Below the pieces are notes generated by a model, which was given only the letters and a program-made list of their open reading frames with translations, was not told where the DNA came from and did no database searches. Shown piece after piece: positions 44,290-55,607 of a DNA stretch of 64,000 bases. The translations under genes were made by a program, and so were the position numbers. Location: NCBI GenBank assembly GCA_951804985.1, contig OX638131.1, positions 84,902,849 through 84,966,848 of the forward strand, read 5' to 3'. Positions within the stretch are counted from its first letter, which is position 1; each line of letters begins with the position of its first letter. Source of the stretch: Dryomyza anilis (lineage: Eukaryota > Arthropoda > Insecta > Diptera > Dryomyzidae).

Positions 44290-45080
44290 CTAAGCTAATA
44301 AACCAAATAATTGCATAAACAATACAATGCGTTTATCATCATCAGTCTCCTGCTTCATCTGAACTAACCAATCACCGAATTTCTTATCTGTAACCTTTTC
44401 ATCATCGCTAAGTGTTGTCCAATATTTATTTGCTGCCTTACATATCGTATCTATAAATGCTGTGAAGTGATTCTCAAATTCTGTCCCGAACGATTTTAAG
44501 CCATTCTTCTTTAATGATTCCATAAACACTTCATCTTGGGTAGTAAAAGTTTTTTCGTTGTCTTCGTCAAAAAATTGACCTACTAACTGTGCCAATTCTG
44601 CGAAAAGTTGAATTTTTTCCACTATTTTGTCCTTAGGTTCCAACTCAATTTTCTCAATTTTTCCAACAAATTCTTTTATTTCTACCAACAACGGGTAAGG
44701 ATTTCCATCGGCATTATTTAAGGTTCCCACATCGGCAATGACATCTTTTAATAGTTTTTTTGCCGGTGTCACTGTTATGTCTGCTAGAGTGTAAAATTCG
44801 TAAATAACTAAGACCAAAAGTTTCCTACGGTCATTTAAAATCTCCTCAGATGATGTGTCCTCCAGATCTACTTCATTTTTTATGAATGCAACGTAATTCT
44901 TGGTATCGACATCAGATTCTTTAGTTTTTATAACATTGCATAGCGAACACTGTGTGATGTGGATTTATTTATGAAATATAAAATTAATATCTATTATATT
45001 TGTACTAAAATATAAAAGTATAAACTTACGTGTGCACATAATAAAACACCTAAAAGCAATAATATTTCTTTGAAAGACAT
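44290..45080 (-). CDS. M1: secreted helical protein, 236 aa, two exons
   Basis: Spliced join of exon 1 (45030-45080, MSFKEILLLLGVLLCAH) and exon 2 (44290-44949) across an 80-bp intron with a GTAAGT donor and CACACAG acceptor, phase 0. Exon 1 is a complete signal peptide, so the product is secreted. The mature protein (CSLCNVIKTKESDVDTKNYV...) is acidic, rich in E, D and K, strongly heptad-like and predicted almost wholly helical. Its only clear cysteines are the CSLC pair at the N terminus. Family landmarks are YEFYTLAD (about 82-89), LNNADGKPYPLLVEIKEFV, and near the end KYWTTLSDDEKVTDKKFGDWL. I do not recognise the family; a secreted, tissue-restricted product is inference. Relative to M2 it replaces AIVTPGKK with ITVTPAKK and is otherwise intact. 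Confidence 0.82.
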
Positions 45081-45122
45081 TTTGTATTCTTTAAAAGTCT
45101 ACTCGGCAGCAACTTTAATTAT

Positions 45123-45159
45123 AAACTGAAGACTTGCATAATTTAGTTGTATTTTTATA
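45123..45159 (-). promoter_or_regulatory. M1 core promoter: TATA box and initiator
   Basis: On the minus strand TATAAAAA (45152-45159) is followed by TCAGTTT, with the initiator A at about 45127, 32 bp downstream. The 5' UTR would be about 47 nt. Confidence 0.7.
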
Positions 45160-45245
45160 AACAAAGATTAATGATTTTGAATTAAATTTTAGGCGCTATA
45201 AATGCTCCAAGGTCTTAGGATCAAAAGCAATTCAAATAATACTCA

Positions 45246-45310
45246 CGATAAGAATGCAAGTAGTTCAAGATGTGCTTAATTAAATGATAAGTAGTACCGA
45301 AATATAAACT
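45246..45310 (-). repeat. conserved block upstream of the M genes
   Basis: GATAAGAATGCAAGTAGTTC, then AAGATGTGCTTAATTAAATG and GTAGTAC, recur upstream of all five copies (about 45246, 47536, 48906, 59688 and 63388), always 110-130 bp upstream of the TATA box. It may be an enhancer or just part of the duplicated unit. Confidence 0.6.
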
Positions 45311-45552
45311 ATGTTATCAATAGTATGAATTCTAATTTCTGCTACAAATTTAATCAATCTTAGTATTCACTTATACAAAGTAGGATGGATGTTATATTCG
45401 AACGTGTCAACCAATACAGGGTTAGAAACCGAAAATCTATTTTCTGCAGATTTAGTTCCAGTTCCAAAAAAAAACATAAATCAACAATTCCGGTACCAGT
45501 CACAGTAAACTAATTATTTTTATTTCGATATTAGTTGCAAATACTGTCTAAG

Positions 45553-45945
45553 CCCAGTATGCCATACGTTGCGATATTGCTACGAGATCATTGCGAGTAG
45601 ATGGAGAAATCACAGGATATCGGACCCGTTCTCGTAACGATATCGAGCGTCAAATTGGACTTAGATGGTAGGTAGATATCGGAACTTTCTGTCGGAGTTT
45701 TCTCGATACGAGAAATTTTTCGAAATCGGAACGATATCGAAGAAAAAAATGATCAAAGTTCGAGATTGCTGCGAAAAATATTGTGATATCGATTTGATAA
45801 ATGTTTTAATATCTTTTCAAAGAATTTCAATGTACGAAAATTTTTAAAAATTAGAATCGAGAAAGCAACGAGATCGAACATTTTTATCGAAGTTATTCGA
45901 GAAAGCTTCGTGGTATTGAAGGTCTCCGAGACATGGCAGACTGGG
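45553..45945 (-). mobile_element. CGATATC-rich TIR element, copy 2
   Basis: 393 bp, ends CCCAGTATGCCAT and (inverted) CCCAGTCTGCCAT, flanked by AG (45551-45552 and 45946-45947). It sits in opposite orientation to copy 1. The paralogous sequence near 60010 (ACGGTTTAAGGTTTACGC) is uninterrupted and confirms the 2-bp duplication. Confidence 0.9.
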
Positions 45946-46561
45946 AGGTTCTCGCACAATTTCTGTTCGAGTTCTAATTCCAATTCTATTTCCACACTTT
46001 TTAACAGAAAAGGCAATTAGCCCATCGTTTTGTGTAGAACATGTTGAAAGTACTTGCATTTGTCTTAGGGTGTGTGCGAATTCGACTAAATTGCTGACTA
46101 AACTAAATTGAAGGGCCTTTCATTCGATCGCCATTTGGTAACCGGTAATTGTTAAAGTCCATAATCGATCGATTATCAATTGTCTGTTTGCTGTCATCCA
46201 ATTTAGTTCAATTTAGTCTGTTCAAAAATTTGCTAAATTGAAAAGTCGAACATTGCATTACCGACAAAATTTAGTTTAGTCAGCAATTTAGTCGAATTCG
46301 CACACACCTAATATATGTTTCACTAATTATTCGATTGAAACAAATTTAAAAAGTTAAATATAACTACTCTACAAAATAATGTATCGTTTTTAAGAAAATT
46401 AGTATCAAAGTGGCCCTTTAACCACTTTTTAGAATACTAGTGCTTTAAACAATAGTATAGAATAATAGTCCTTTAAACAACTAGTTCGATAAAAATAATG
46501 CAGATATAGTGTTTATGTTTTTAATAATGTATATATTTGAATTTTAAACATTATGTTTAAA

Positions 46562-47346
46562 CTAGTCCTGTAAATCAAAAAATTCTGAAAACAAATCAAT
46601 GCGTTTCACTTTATCAGTTTCCTGCTTCATATGAATTAACCAATCACCTATTTTTTTATCTGTAACCTTTTCATCATCGCTAAGTGTTGTCCAATATTTA
46701 TTTGTAGCAGTATATATCGTATCCATAAATGCTTCGAATTGATTCATAAATTCCGTTTCGAACGAGTTTAAACCATTCTTTTTTAATGATTTTATAAACA
46801 CTTTATCTTGGGTGGTTAAAGTTTTTTCGTCGTCTTCGTCAATTAATTTATCTAGTAAATCGGATAATTCACCGAACAGTTCAAATTTAACGAACACATT
46901 TGCTTTTGGTTCCTTCTCAATTTTCTCCATTTTTTCAACAAATTCCTTTATTTCTACCAACAAAGGATACGGTTTTCCATCGGAATTATTTAAGATGCCC
47001 ACCTCGGTAATGACATCTTTAAGCAATTTTTTTCCCGGTGTCACAATGGCGTCGGCTAAAGTGTAGAATTCGTAAACAACTAAGACCATAAGTTTTGAAC
47101 GTTCATCTAGAATCTTCTCAGATGACGTGTCCTCCACATCCAATTTATTTTTTAACAATGCAACGTAATTCTTAGTCTCGACTTCAGATTCTTTAGTTCT
47201 AATAACATTACATAGCGACAACTGTGTGATTTTTGAAATAAAAAATGTACATCTATTATATGTGTACTATAATATTTATAAAAGCATAAACTTACTTGTG
47301 CACATAATAAAACACCTAAAAAAAGTACTATATGCTTGAAAGACAT
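46562..47346 (-). CDS. M2: secreted helical protein, 236 aa, two exons
   Basis: Exon 1 47296-47346 (MSFKHIVLFLGVLLCAQ, signal peptide) and exon 2 46562-47221, with an intron of 74 bp, donor GTAAGT and acceptor CACACAG. Mature start is LSLCNVIRTKESEVETKNYV, so the first cysteine of the CSLC pair is replaced by leucine, leaving an unpaired cysteine. The middle of the protein (EFVEKMEKIEKEPKANVFVKFELFGELSDLLDKLIDEDDEK) is a highly charged helix with coiled-coil character. The end KYWTTLSDDEKVTDKKIGDWL then HMKQETDK is typical of the family. No frame defect. Together with M1 and M3 it forms a compact minus-strand group with about 1.4 kb between copies, as expected from unequal crossing-over. Function unknown. 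Confidence 0.85.
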
Positions 47347-47388
47347 TGTATTTTATTTAAGGATCTGTTTGAAAGAAGCTTTAGTTCT

Positions 47389-47423
47389 AAACTGAAGAAT
47401 TGCATATTTTATTTGTATTTATA
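47389..47423 (-). promoter_or_regulatory. M2 core promoter: TATA box and initiator
   Basis: TATAAATA (47416-47423, minus) lies 30 bp upstream of the initiator A at 47393 in TCAGTTT. The start codon follows about 47 nt later. Confidence 0.75.
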
Positions 47424-47930
47424 TAAGAAAAATTTCATCATTTAAAATTAATTTATTAGCATTCTGATAGAAATATTATATAAATAATTGCAAAGGTCAT
47501 CGGTTCAAATGGAAGGTATTCAAAAGAATACTCACGATAAGAATGCAAGTAGTTCAAGATGTGCTTAATTAAATGATAAGTAGTACTGAAATATAAACTA
47601 TGTTATCAATAGTATGAATTATAATTTCAGCTACAAATCTAATCAATCTCTGTTTTGTATTCACTTATACAAAGTAGGATGTTGTATTCGAACGCGTAAA
47701 CCAACAAAATTGAAGAAAGTGTGTTTTATACAGGGTTAGGAACCGAAATTCTATTTTCTGCAGATTTAGTTCGGGTTCCAAAAAAATAATGATTATCAAA
47801 GTGGCTCTTTTACCCCTTTTTAGAATACAAATAGTAGTTCTTTAAACAACTAGTTTACAAAAAAAAACAGATGTAGTGTTTATGTGTATATTTATGTATC
47901 TATATTTTTAAATTTTAATAATAATAATGA

Positions 47931-48718
47931 TTAGTCCATTAAATCTAAAAATTCTGTAAACAAATCAATGCGTTTATCTTCATCAGTCTCCTGCTTCATC
48001 TGAATTAACCAATCACCAATATGTTTTTCTGTAACCTTTTCCTCAACGCTAAGTGTTGTCCAATATTTATTTGAAGCAGTATATATCGTATCCATAAATG
48101 CTTCGTAGTGTTCCACAAATTTCATTAAGAATGAATCTAAATCATTCTTTTTCATTGATTCCATAAACAGTTCATCTTCGGTGGTTAACGTTTTTTCCTC
48201 GTCTTCGTCCACGATTTTACTTATTAAATTGGACAATTCACCTAACAGTTTAAATTTAGGCACCATATTTTTCACACTTTCCTTTTCCATCTCAATTTTC
48301 TCAATTTTTTCAACCAATTCTTTCATTTCTACCAACAACGGATAGGGTTTTCCATCGGAATTATTTAAAATGCCCACATCGGCAATGACATCTTTAAAGA
48401 ACTTTTTTCCCGGTGCAACAATGGCGTCGGTTAAAGTGTAGTATTCGTAAACAACTAAGGCCTTAAATTGTGTATGTCCATCTAAAATCTCCTTAGATGA
48501 CGTCTCCAGATCCAATTTATTTTTTAACAATTCAACGTAATTCTTAGTTTCGACTTCAGATTCATTACTTCTTATAACATTGCATAGCGCACACTGTGTG
48601 ATTTTTTAAATAAAAAATGTAAATCTATTATGTATATTTGTACTCTAATATAAAAGCATAAACTTACTTGTGCACATAATAAAACACCTATAAATAGTAT
48701 TATATGCTTGAAAGACAT
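47931..48718 (-). CDS. M3: secreted helical protein, 237 aa, two exons
   Basis: Exon 1 48668-48718 (MSFKHIILFIGVLLCAQ) and exon 2 47931-48593, intron 74 bp with standard ends. Mature N terminus CALCNVIRSNESEVETKNYVELLKNKL. Shares the EMEKES insertion (KIEKIEMEKESV) and the LETSSKEILD form with M5, so M3 and M5 are sister copies. It differs from M1 and M2 in YEYYTLTDAIVAPGKK and in LSVEEKVTEKHIGDWL. No lesion. The upstream DNA to about 50.2 kb also matches that of M5, apart from one transposon, which fixes the duplication unit at more than 2 kb. Function unknown. Confidence 0.85.
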
Positions 48719-48760
48719 TGTATTTTATTTAAGGATCTGTTCGGCAGCAGCTTTAATTAT

Positions 48761-48795
48761 AAACTGAAGTTTTGCATATTTTGTTTGTATTTATA
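48761..48795 (-). promoter_or_regulatory. M3 core promoter: TATA box and initiator
   Basis: TATAAATA (48788-48795, minus) and initiator A at 48765 in TCAGTTT, spacing 30 bp. Confidence 0.75.
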
Positions 48796-48988
48796 TAAGT
48801 TAAATATCATCATTTAAACTAATTTTTTAGCGTTCTGAATAGAAAAATTGAATAAAAATCTGCAAAGGTCTTCGGATCAAATGAAGGGTATTCAAAACAA
48901 TACGTACGATAAGAATGTAAGTAGTTCAAGATGTGCTTAATTAAATGAGTACTACTGAAATATGAACCATGTTATCTATAGTCTGAAT

Positions 48989-49889
48989 TAGAGATGGGTG
49001 CGTGCCGGGCTTTTTTCGTGTCACGCCCGAAAGTCTGAGTTCGTGCGTGCAAATCTCCGTGCGTGCTAGTTACTATCGTGCCCGTGCGTGTCCGTGCCTC
49101 CAAAATCATTAAAGATTTTTTTATATAGTTTCTACTAGAGATGGGCGCGTGCCGGGCTTTTTTCGTGTCACGCCCGAAAATCTGAGTTCGTGAGTGCAAA
49201 TCTCCGTGAGTGCTAGTTGCTGTCGTGTCCGTGCCTCCAAAATAGGGCACGCGCCCATTAAACAATTTTTTTTATAGTTTCTACCTCAATTAAAAAAAAA
49301 TCTTACGTGGTATTTTGACCTTTTCTTGAAAATCTGTTTTACTTATGAATTTAAGAGAATAAAACAGTATCAAACTTAATTTTTTAATTATTTATTACAG
49401 AGACTAAAACCTATTGCAATATCGGTTGCGGTTAGGGTTCCAAGAATTTTAAAATTGTGGTTCCGGTTCCGATTCCAGTTTCAACCAACAACGGTTCCGA
49501 CTCCGGTTCTTTGGGTTCCCTGGCAGAAACTATGATATATGTTCCGGTTCTGGTACCGAAATTTTTAAAATAGCAGTACCGATTCCACCCAGAAATAAAT
49601 ATATATGTTCCGATTCCAGTTCCGGTTCAATACAATTTTAATAACGATTTGGTTCCAAAAATCTAAACGGTTCCGGTATTATTTTTCCCGTTTAGCTTGC
49701 TTTTTCATGTTTTTTTCGTGCTTTTTTCATGTTTTGTCATGTTTTTCCGTGTTTTTCGTGTTTTTTAAATCCCGTGTTTTATCGTGCTTCCCGTGCGTGC
49801 TTACTCGTCGGGCTCGTGCTCGTGCGTGTCACCTATCGGCGTGCCCGTGCGTGTACGTGTTATCAAAATCAGGTACGCGCCCATCTCTA
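48989..49889 (+). mobile_element. complete hAT-like nonautonomous element, 901 bp
   Basis: TIRs TAGAGATGGG(T/C)GCGT are flanked by GTCTGAAT (48981-48988 and 49890-49897), the 8-bp duplication typical of hAT. A second TIR-like start at 49136 shows that the first ~147 bp are tandemly duplicated. The interior is a degenerate GGTTCCGGTTCC array and CGTGTTTTT words. Absent at the paralogous site 63463-63470. Confidence 0.92.
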
Positions 49890-50000
49890 GTCTGAATTAT
49901 AATTTCAACTACAAGCATAATCAATATATGTTACATATATACTTACAACATATGAGTATGTTGTTTTCGAATGTTTTTATATGAATATAATTCGGTTGGT

Positions 50001-50205
50001 TACACACTCAGAAAAAAACTAAATTAACAATTATTTGTACCATTGAAATTGGTCTATAGGATGGCATACCATTAGTTCAATAATTTTCAAATCGTTAGTA
50101 CAATATGTTGTTACAAATTTTATAATGTACCCTATTAATTACAATAGCAAGAACTACTAATATTTAATGAAACGTATTATTAATTTTATGGTCAGATTTT
50201 CTTCA
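50001..50205 (-). mobile_element. CACTCAG element fragment near M3
   Basis: TACACACTCAGAAAAAAACT and 200 bp that match 63576-63790 and the inverted right end of 57854-58733. Truncated inwards at about 50205. Confidence 0.75.
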
Positions 50206-50923
50206 AATTCTCGCCATTTGACGAGAATAAACTACCTTCTACTATTTGTTACTGAATTAAAAGTGATTTAAATTGAAAAAGTAAAGTTTTAAAATGTTAC
50301 TAAAAAATTTGTTATAATAAATCCATAAAGAAATTTGGAGCAATAATTAAAATAAAATTTAAATTTTTATTTCACACATATATTAGAAATGGTCAAACGT
50401 AATTTTAAATAATATGTAAAACGCTCACAAAAAGTCCTTATGTTAATCCCACGTTAAAAACGTTATCATTGATACAAAATTTTATAGAAAAAAGTGTTTC
50501 TTTTATATGGAGGAACACCGCTACAAATTCCAGTAGTGTGTTTAGAAATAATTGAACTAATTTTGAACAAAATTTGAGCCCAATGAAAATGAGCGTTTTC
50601 TCCGAAATTCGAGTTTCAAAACTTGATAATAATTTAATAATTATAAACTGATTTAGAAAAAAATAGTGAAAACCAGAATGAAATACTATGTTAAATTCTG
50701 TAGAAAATAGACAATTACAATTTTAAGACTTTATTGGCCTAAATAACAGCTTTCGAAATTACATCTAAAGGACAAGTGTTTTTTTTTAACATAACAATTT
50801 TTAAAAAGTTTGGAATTTCGAAAAAAAAAAGTCAACTTATATGTTTTTTATACATGTACAATGCTATTGACCAAGTTTATATTAAAATAAAAGAGCAAAC
50901 ATTATTTAATTTCTATTTAAAAA
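50206..50923. other. no gene recognised
   Basis: AT-rich DNA without supported coding, repeat or element structure. Confidence 0.5.
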
Positions 50924-51848
50924 CACGCAGAGAAAAACATGATTGAGACATGATTGTGTCAAAAAAACTATGGTTATAGCAATAATAGTATGATTGTTAT
51001 TATCATTCCTGATTGTCGTAATCATTCCCACTTTTTTAAAATGATTGTGTCTTTCATTAAATGATTTCTGCAATCATATTATGATCAAATTGTATGATTA
51101 GATTATGTAATGATTGTGACAAAAATGTAATTCGAGTATGCATGATTGCCAGAATCATGTTCATTATTGTGTCAATCATATTAGCATTGAAGCTTGATTG
51201 ATATAATAATAGTATGATTGCTGTTTGACAGCTGATGACAGCTGTTGACAGTTTGGCAGATTCAGTATTAAATTAGATTTCGCCGTGGCGGGTCAGCGTC
51301 GAACGCTAGTGAATTTTAATGTCCATTTATAAAAAAATGTGATACAAATAGTGATAAGTTAAGAAAAAACTTCGTTTTAGATCCTGAACAACAGAATGAG
51401 ATCTGAGATACATGCTGAATTAAAGGCGTCCTCACTTCAGCTACAATTACAATTTTTCTACACCAGCGAACGTCAGCGTCTTTGCAACAAAATGGCGTTA
51501 CAAAGACGCTGACAAATTAAGAAAATGAAGCGACGGAGCAGAGTTATTTAATAATCTTTAATAAAGTGTTTTTCTATTAAATATTGGTGTTTTTTTTAAT
51601 AAAGTAGTATTCTTAAATTTATTTGTTTCAGGTTAACGCAATCATTCAATGATTTGTGCATTAAGTGACGCTTGTGAAAACATGATTGAAACAATCATGC
51701 AATGATTAAAAACATGATAGAATCATTGGAAAACATGATTGAAACAATCATGTAACAATCATGCAACATGATTGCTACAATAATAATTTCAATCATTAAA
51801 TGATATCGTCAAAACATGATTGTGGTGATCATGTTTTTTCTGTGCGTG
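50924..51848. mobile_element. TIR element filled with CATGATTG words
   Basis: Ends CACGCAGAGAAAAACATGAT and, inverted, CACGCACAGAAAAAACATGA. About thirty ATGATTG or CAATCAT words occupy the outer 300 bp on each side. The centre (51250-51600) is unlike the arms and includes AAAGACGCTGACAAA and GCGTCTTTG words. I see no clear target duplication and no ORF. Confidence 0.75.
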
Positions 51849-52603
51849 AAGATACTTTTTAAATAAAGAGTATCGGTGCATGGTACCAGTAATAAAAAAA
51901 CACTCGATTTCGCCAGGAATTCTCTAAGAATCTAGAATCCAGATATTTTTTTAATGAATGCATACGTACTCAAACGAAACGTTGAGTACGTATGATCCCA
52001 GCTTTTAAATCATACGACAAAGTATGTTTTTTTATTTGTATATAAAAAATTAATGGTAAAACAAAATTAATATACCCTTTCACTCTTAGTGTAAGGTATA
52101 AAAATTGAGAGAAATATTGAATGAAATATTCAAAGACTGAAACGAACGAAACGTTTGAAATACGTTATACGTATTTTGGACAAAGGGGACTAGAAACGAA
52201 TCATAATCACACAATAATAAAAAGATACTTGAGGGGGATAAGGTTGTTTTTTTACATGTTATGATTGTACTACCCATAACAATAATTTGGTCTCTTCGTA
52301 GGATAAAAAAACGATAATTTCAACACTGGCGTAATACTTTTGGCTCGAGTAGGCACATTTTATTGTGATTTCAAGGTCAAATTTTTGAATTAAGATTTTC
52401 TTAAAACCTTCATATCTTCTAAACGGAGCGTCCTAGTAGGCGCATTTTGTAGTGATTTGAAAGTCAATTATTTATGGCAAATTTCATATAATTCACTACA
52501 GTAGTACCGAAGGAATCCCGGTTTGAAAATAGATTTTTTTAAAAAAATGTAATAACAAAGAACTTTTTCGATTCAATAAGAATACAAAAATTAAACATGG
52601 ATA
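51849..52603. other. no gene recognised
   Basis: Contains an inverted CGTACTCAAACG word pair near 51965-51990 and an ATACCCTTTCACTCTTAGTG word at 52072. Nothing else supportable. Confidence 0.45.
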
Positions 52604-53867
52604 CCGTCAACTGGGGTGACTTTGACCCGAAAAACTGTAAATGATGATTTTGTAATGCTTTTAATTCGCTATTTTGTAATGGAATTAATATTTCACTATT
52701 TTATAAAATATTGTAAGTATGTCCTCTTTAAGCATCCGCAATGAAAATTTCATGGTGTAATAACAGTAATTATAAAAAAATAGAAATAAAAATGGTTCAA
52801 AGTCACCTCGCGCGTGAGGTGTCTTTGGCCCAAACACTTTTATCACCAATTTTATCTATGTTTTTATGGAACTATAAGATGGCTATGATACTATATCATC
52901 ATAAGTGTTTTACTGAAAATCCAGATCACTTGAAATCCATTTATTTCGAATAATAAGCATGGTAATAAGGATTAATATGAAAAAGATAAAAAGCATTTTG
53001 TATTTTTCATTAGAACAAGTTTATTAAATGGAATTAATTAAGTAAATTAGTCAACTGATATGTGATATCAATTACAAAAAATAAATTCTGACTATTTTAC
53101 ACTTCTTTACTAAAAGGGCTTACCTGGATCTATTTTTTTAATATTTCTAGATAAATAATGGTCACTTCCAGTTTGTACCCGCCTTAGTCTTGCAAATAAC
53201 TTAACTCCGTTGTTTTTCATTTATATCTCTTTTCATTTATATCAATATCTGACATTAAATAAAAAAAACTAACTAAAATTCAAACACGTTTATTTTAAAA
53301 ATGAGAAAATATAGTCTATATTTAGAATAGAATGGAACAAATAAACCCACAATTTCACATGTTATTTTAACATTGGGTATACACGTTCGAATTATTTGAT
53401 GTGGGTTTTAACCGGGTCATAGTCACCCCCATGTATAGTTTGGGGCGACTTTAACTCGGGCCAAAGTCACCCCAAAAACATTAATTTTAAGAACGATTAA
53501 ATAAAATAAATAATTAAAAATAGTAATGGACTAAAATGAAAATATATATTTGGTTTATTAGAAAGAAAATATATTAATTTCTAACATAAACAATGTAACG
53601 TATTAATAGCATACGTATATTTTACATACTAAATTGATTTTGTGCGTATATAAAATTAATGATTTTTAGCTACATTTACAAAGATATTAATATGTTGTAA
53701 TATGAGTGTTAAAAGTTAAGGAAATAGCATAACGCAGATAGAAAATTATTGTAAAAAAATGAAATCTGTAAGTCACTTGGATGCTGAGAAAATTCGATTC
53801 GATTCGAAAATTATTTTTTGTTTGGCCAAAGTCACCTCTGGAAGTCTAAAGTCACCCCAGTTGACGG
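52604..53867. mobile_element. 1.26-kb TIR element with GGGGTGACTTTG motif
   Basis: Ends CCGTCAACTGGGGTGACTTT and, inverted, CCGTCAACTGGGGTGACTTT are identical over 20 bp. The words AAGTCACC, GGGGCGACTTT and GGCCAAAGTCACCCC recur inside (about 52801, 53450-53475 and 53823). No transposase frame longer than 70 codons. Superfamily not recognised. Confidence 0.82.
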
Positions 53868-53994
53868 AATATTTTAAAAATATTTCATTTAATTTTGTCA
53901 TATCGAAAAGTTACCAAAATGATTAAAAAGTTACCAACCTGACAAAAAGTTACCAATTTTGGTTGTAAGTTTGCAAGATTATTATGATTATACC

Positions 53995-54397
53995 TACACT
54001 CAGAGGAAAAACACATTTTAAAATCAAGCACAGTCATAGTTGTTTTTAAAATTTTCAACTATTGATCATACAACCATGTTTTAATAATGCAAAATTATAT
54101 ACTACAAAATATAATACTAGGTTGAAATACATCGAATCAAAAATTACAACTTTAAATTAAAAATGCATTTCCAATTTTAAGTTGCAGCAATCTAATATCA
54201 AGATTGCACCAACTTTGATTTAAGATTATATCAACTTAAAAAAAATATAAAAAATGCAACGCGTTTTCATTTCAATCTTAAATAAACGTTGCTCGTTGGT
54301 GAATTAAAAAATATCAACCTTACTCGACTTTCATGACGGCTTTTGCTTGATTTAAGGTTGGTTTTGCTTGATTTTACAATGTTTTTCCCTGAGTGTA
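53995..54397. mobile_element. 403-bp mariner-type MITE in a TA site
   Basis: TACACTCAGAGGAAAAAC and its inverted partner ending CTGAGTGTA, with TA at both edges. The interior has inverted AATTTTAAGTTG and CAACTTAAA words. Confidence 0.82.
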
Positions 54398-54489
54398 TTA
54401 TTCCTATTACTACATTTATTATTAAACATAATATTAAACTATAACATTTTTATTTTTACACATTATGTTATTTAAAATGTTGCTGTACT

Positions 54490-54967
54490 ATTTTTCTTAA
54501 CCATGGTTATAACACCTTTTATGTTCTCATCAGTTTACAATAATTGATTGTAATACTTGAGTCTGCATTTAGTTTTGAGTCCGTTGACATAACAGAAGTT
54601 TGAGGTATTATTTATTTTCTTCAATATATAAAGAAATGTTAAATATAATGAATTTGCATTGAGTTCTTACCAATGTCGTATTTAATAATGTGGATTATAA
54701 CGACCATTTGGAACACACTCGCAAAATGACGTTTGTATTTGTTTTTATGGTTTATTTATTATGCCACGCTTTTTTATTATAGGAGAAAACCATTAAAATA
54801 ATTGTATTTATACTAATAAACATAATATTGAAATATTTAAATTACTTCGAATACTATCAAATTAATTAGAAAACTTTAAATTAATATGAAAAAACTATTA
54901 ATACATGAGCCATATAATCAATGGTCGTACCATTAACTACTTAATGGGATATTTTCTTCTGAGTGTA
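54490..54967 (-). mobile_element. CACTCAG element, minus-strand copy, inner part deleted
   Basis: Reads in reverse as TACACTCAGAAGAAAATATC, then the left half of the 57854-58733 element down to GGTTATAACACC. The right half is missing. Confidence 0.78.
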
Positions 54968-55554
54968 GGGTTAGGAACTGATATTTTGTTCTTGCATATA
55001 TGCAAATAGTTTAATGAAATGAGTACTACTAACAAATTTAAACCTATCAATAGTGTGAGTCTGCTAAAATCACTTATCGGTTATTCCACGTCAAACCGGG
55101 GACTTTTGAGATTTTCTATTTTTGATTTCGTTGAAACTTTCTAGTCTTGTTCTATGTCAAAAATATTTTACACGTGTTTCATGTTGTTAAAAAAAATAGT
55201 TTTTAATACATTAAAAAATGTCGTTGAATTTCAACATTTTGCATTCAGTTAAATGACTGTAGCACGTGAACCATAAGTTCAATATTGAAAAAATTTGATC
55301 TCATTTAAAACATCTAATACAAACATAATAAGAAATGATGGTCCGAAACCAATTTTGGTGGTCAGCACATAATTTTTTTTTTTTTTACTATCACAAAATG
55401 CCTGAGTGTTTGTGCTTTTAAATAGCTCTACACCAGCGAAGGGCAGATGTACACTATCACAGACTGAATATTTATTTGTGCTATTGAAGAGCTATACACT
55501 TAAAACAATGTTTGGTTGAAACCTCATTTGAAAACTTATTTTTTATTATTAAAT

Positions 55555-55557
<3 letters not shown>
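54968..55557. other. no gene; possible old M-gene upstream relic
   Basis: 54968-55075 (GGGTTAGGAACTGATATT, then AAATGAGTACTACT and ATCAATAGTGTGA) resembles the conserved DNA upstream of the M genes in the same orientation. No M exon follows. The rest is featureless. Confidence 0.4.

Positions 55558-55603
<46 letters not shown>
55558..55603. repeat. (AT)n microsatellite
   Basis: About 23 AT units, immediately next to the LTR start, supplying its ATAT target. Confidence 0.95.

Positions 55604-55607
<4 letters not shown>

Noticed and set aside
52741..52953. 70-codon frame inside the 52604-53867 element
   Set aside because: No transposase motif; likely chance.
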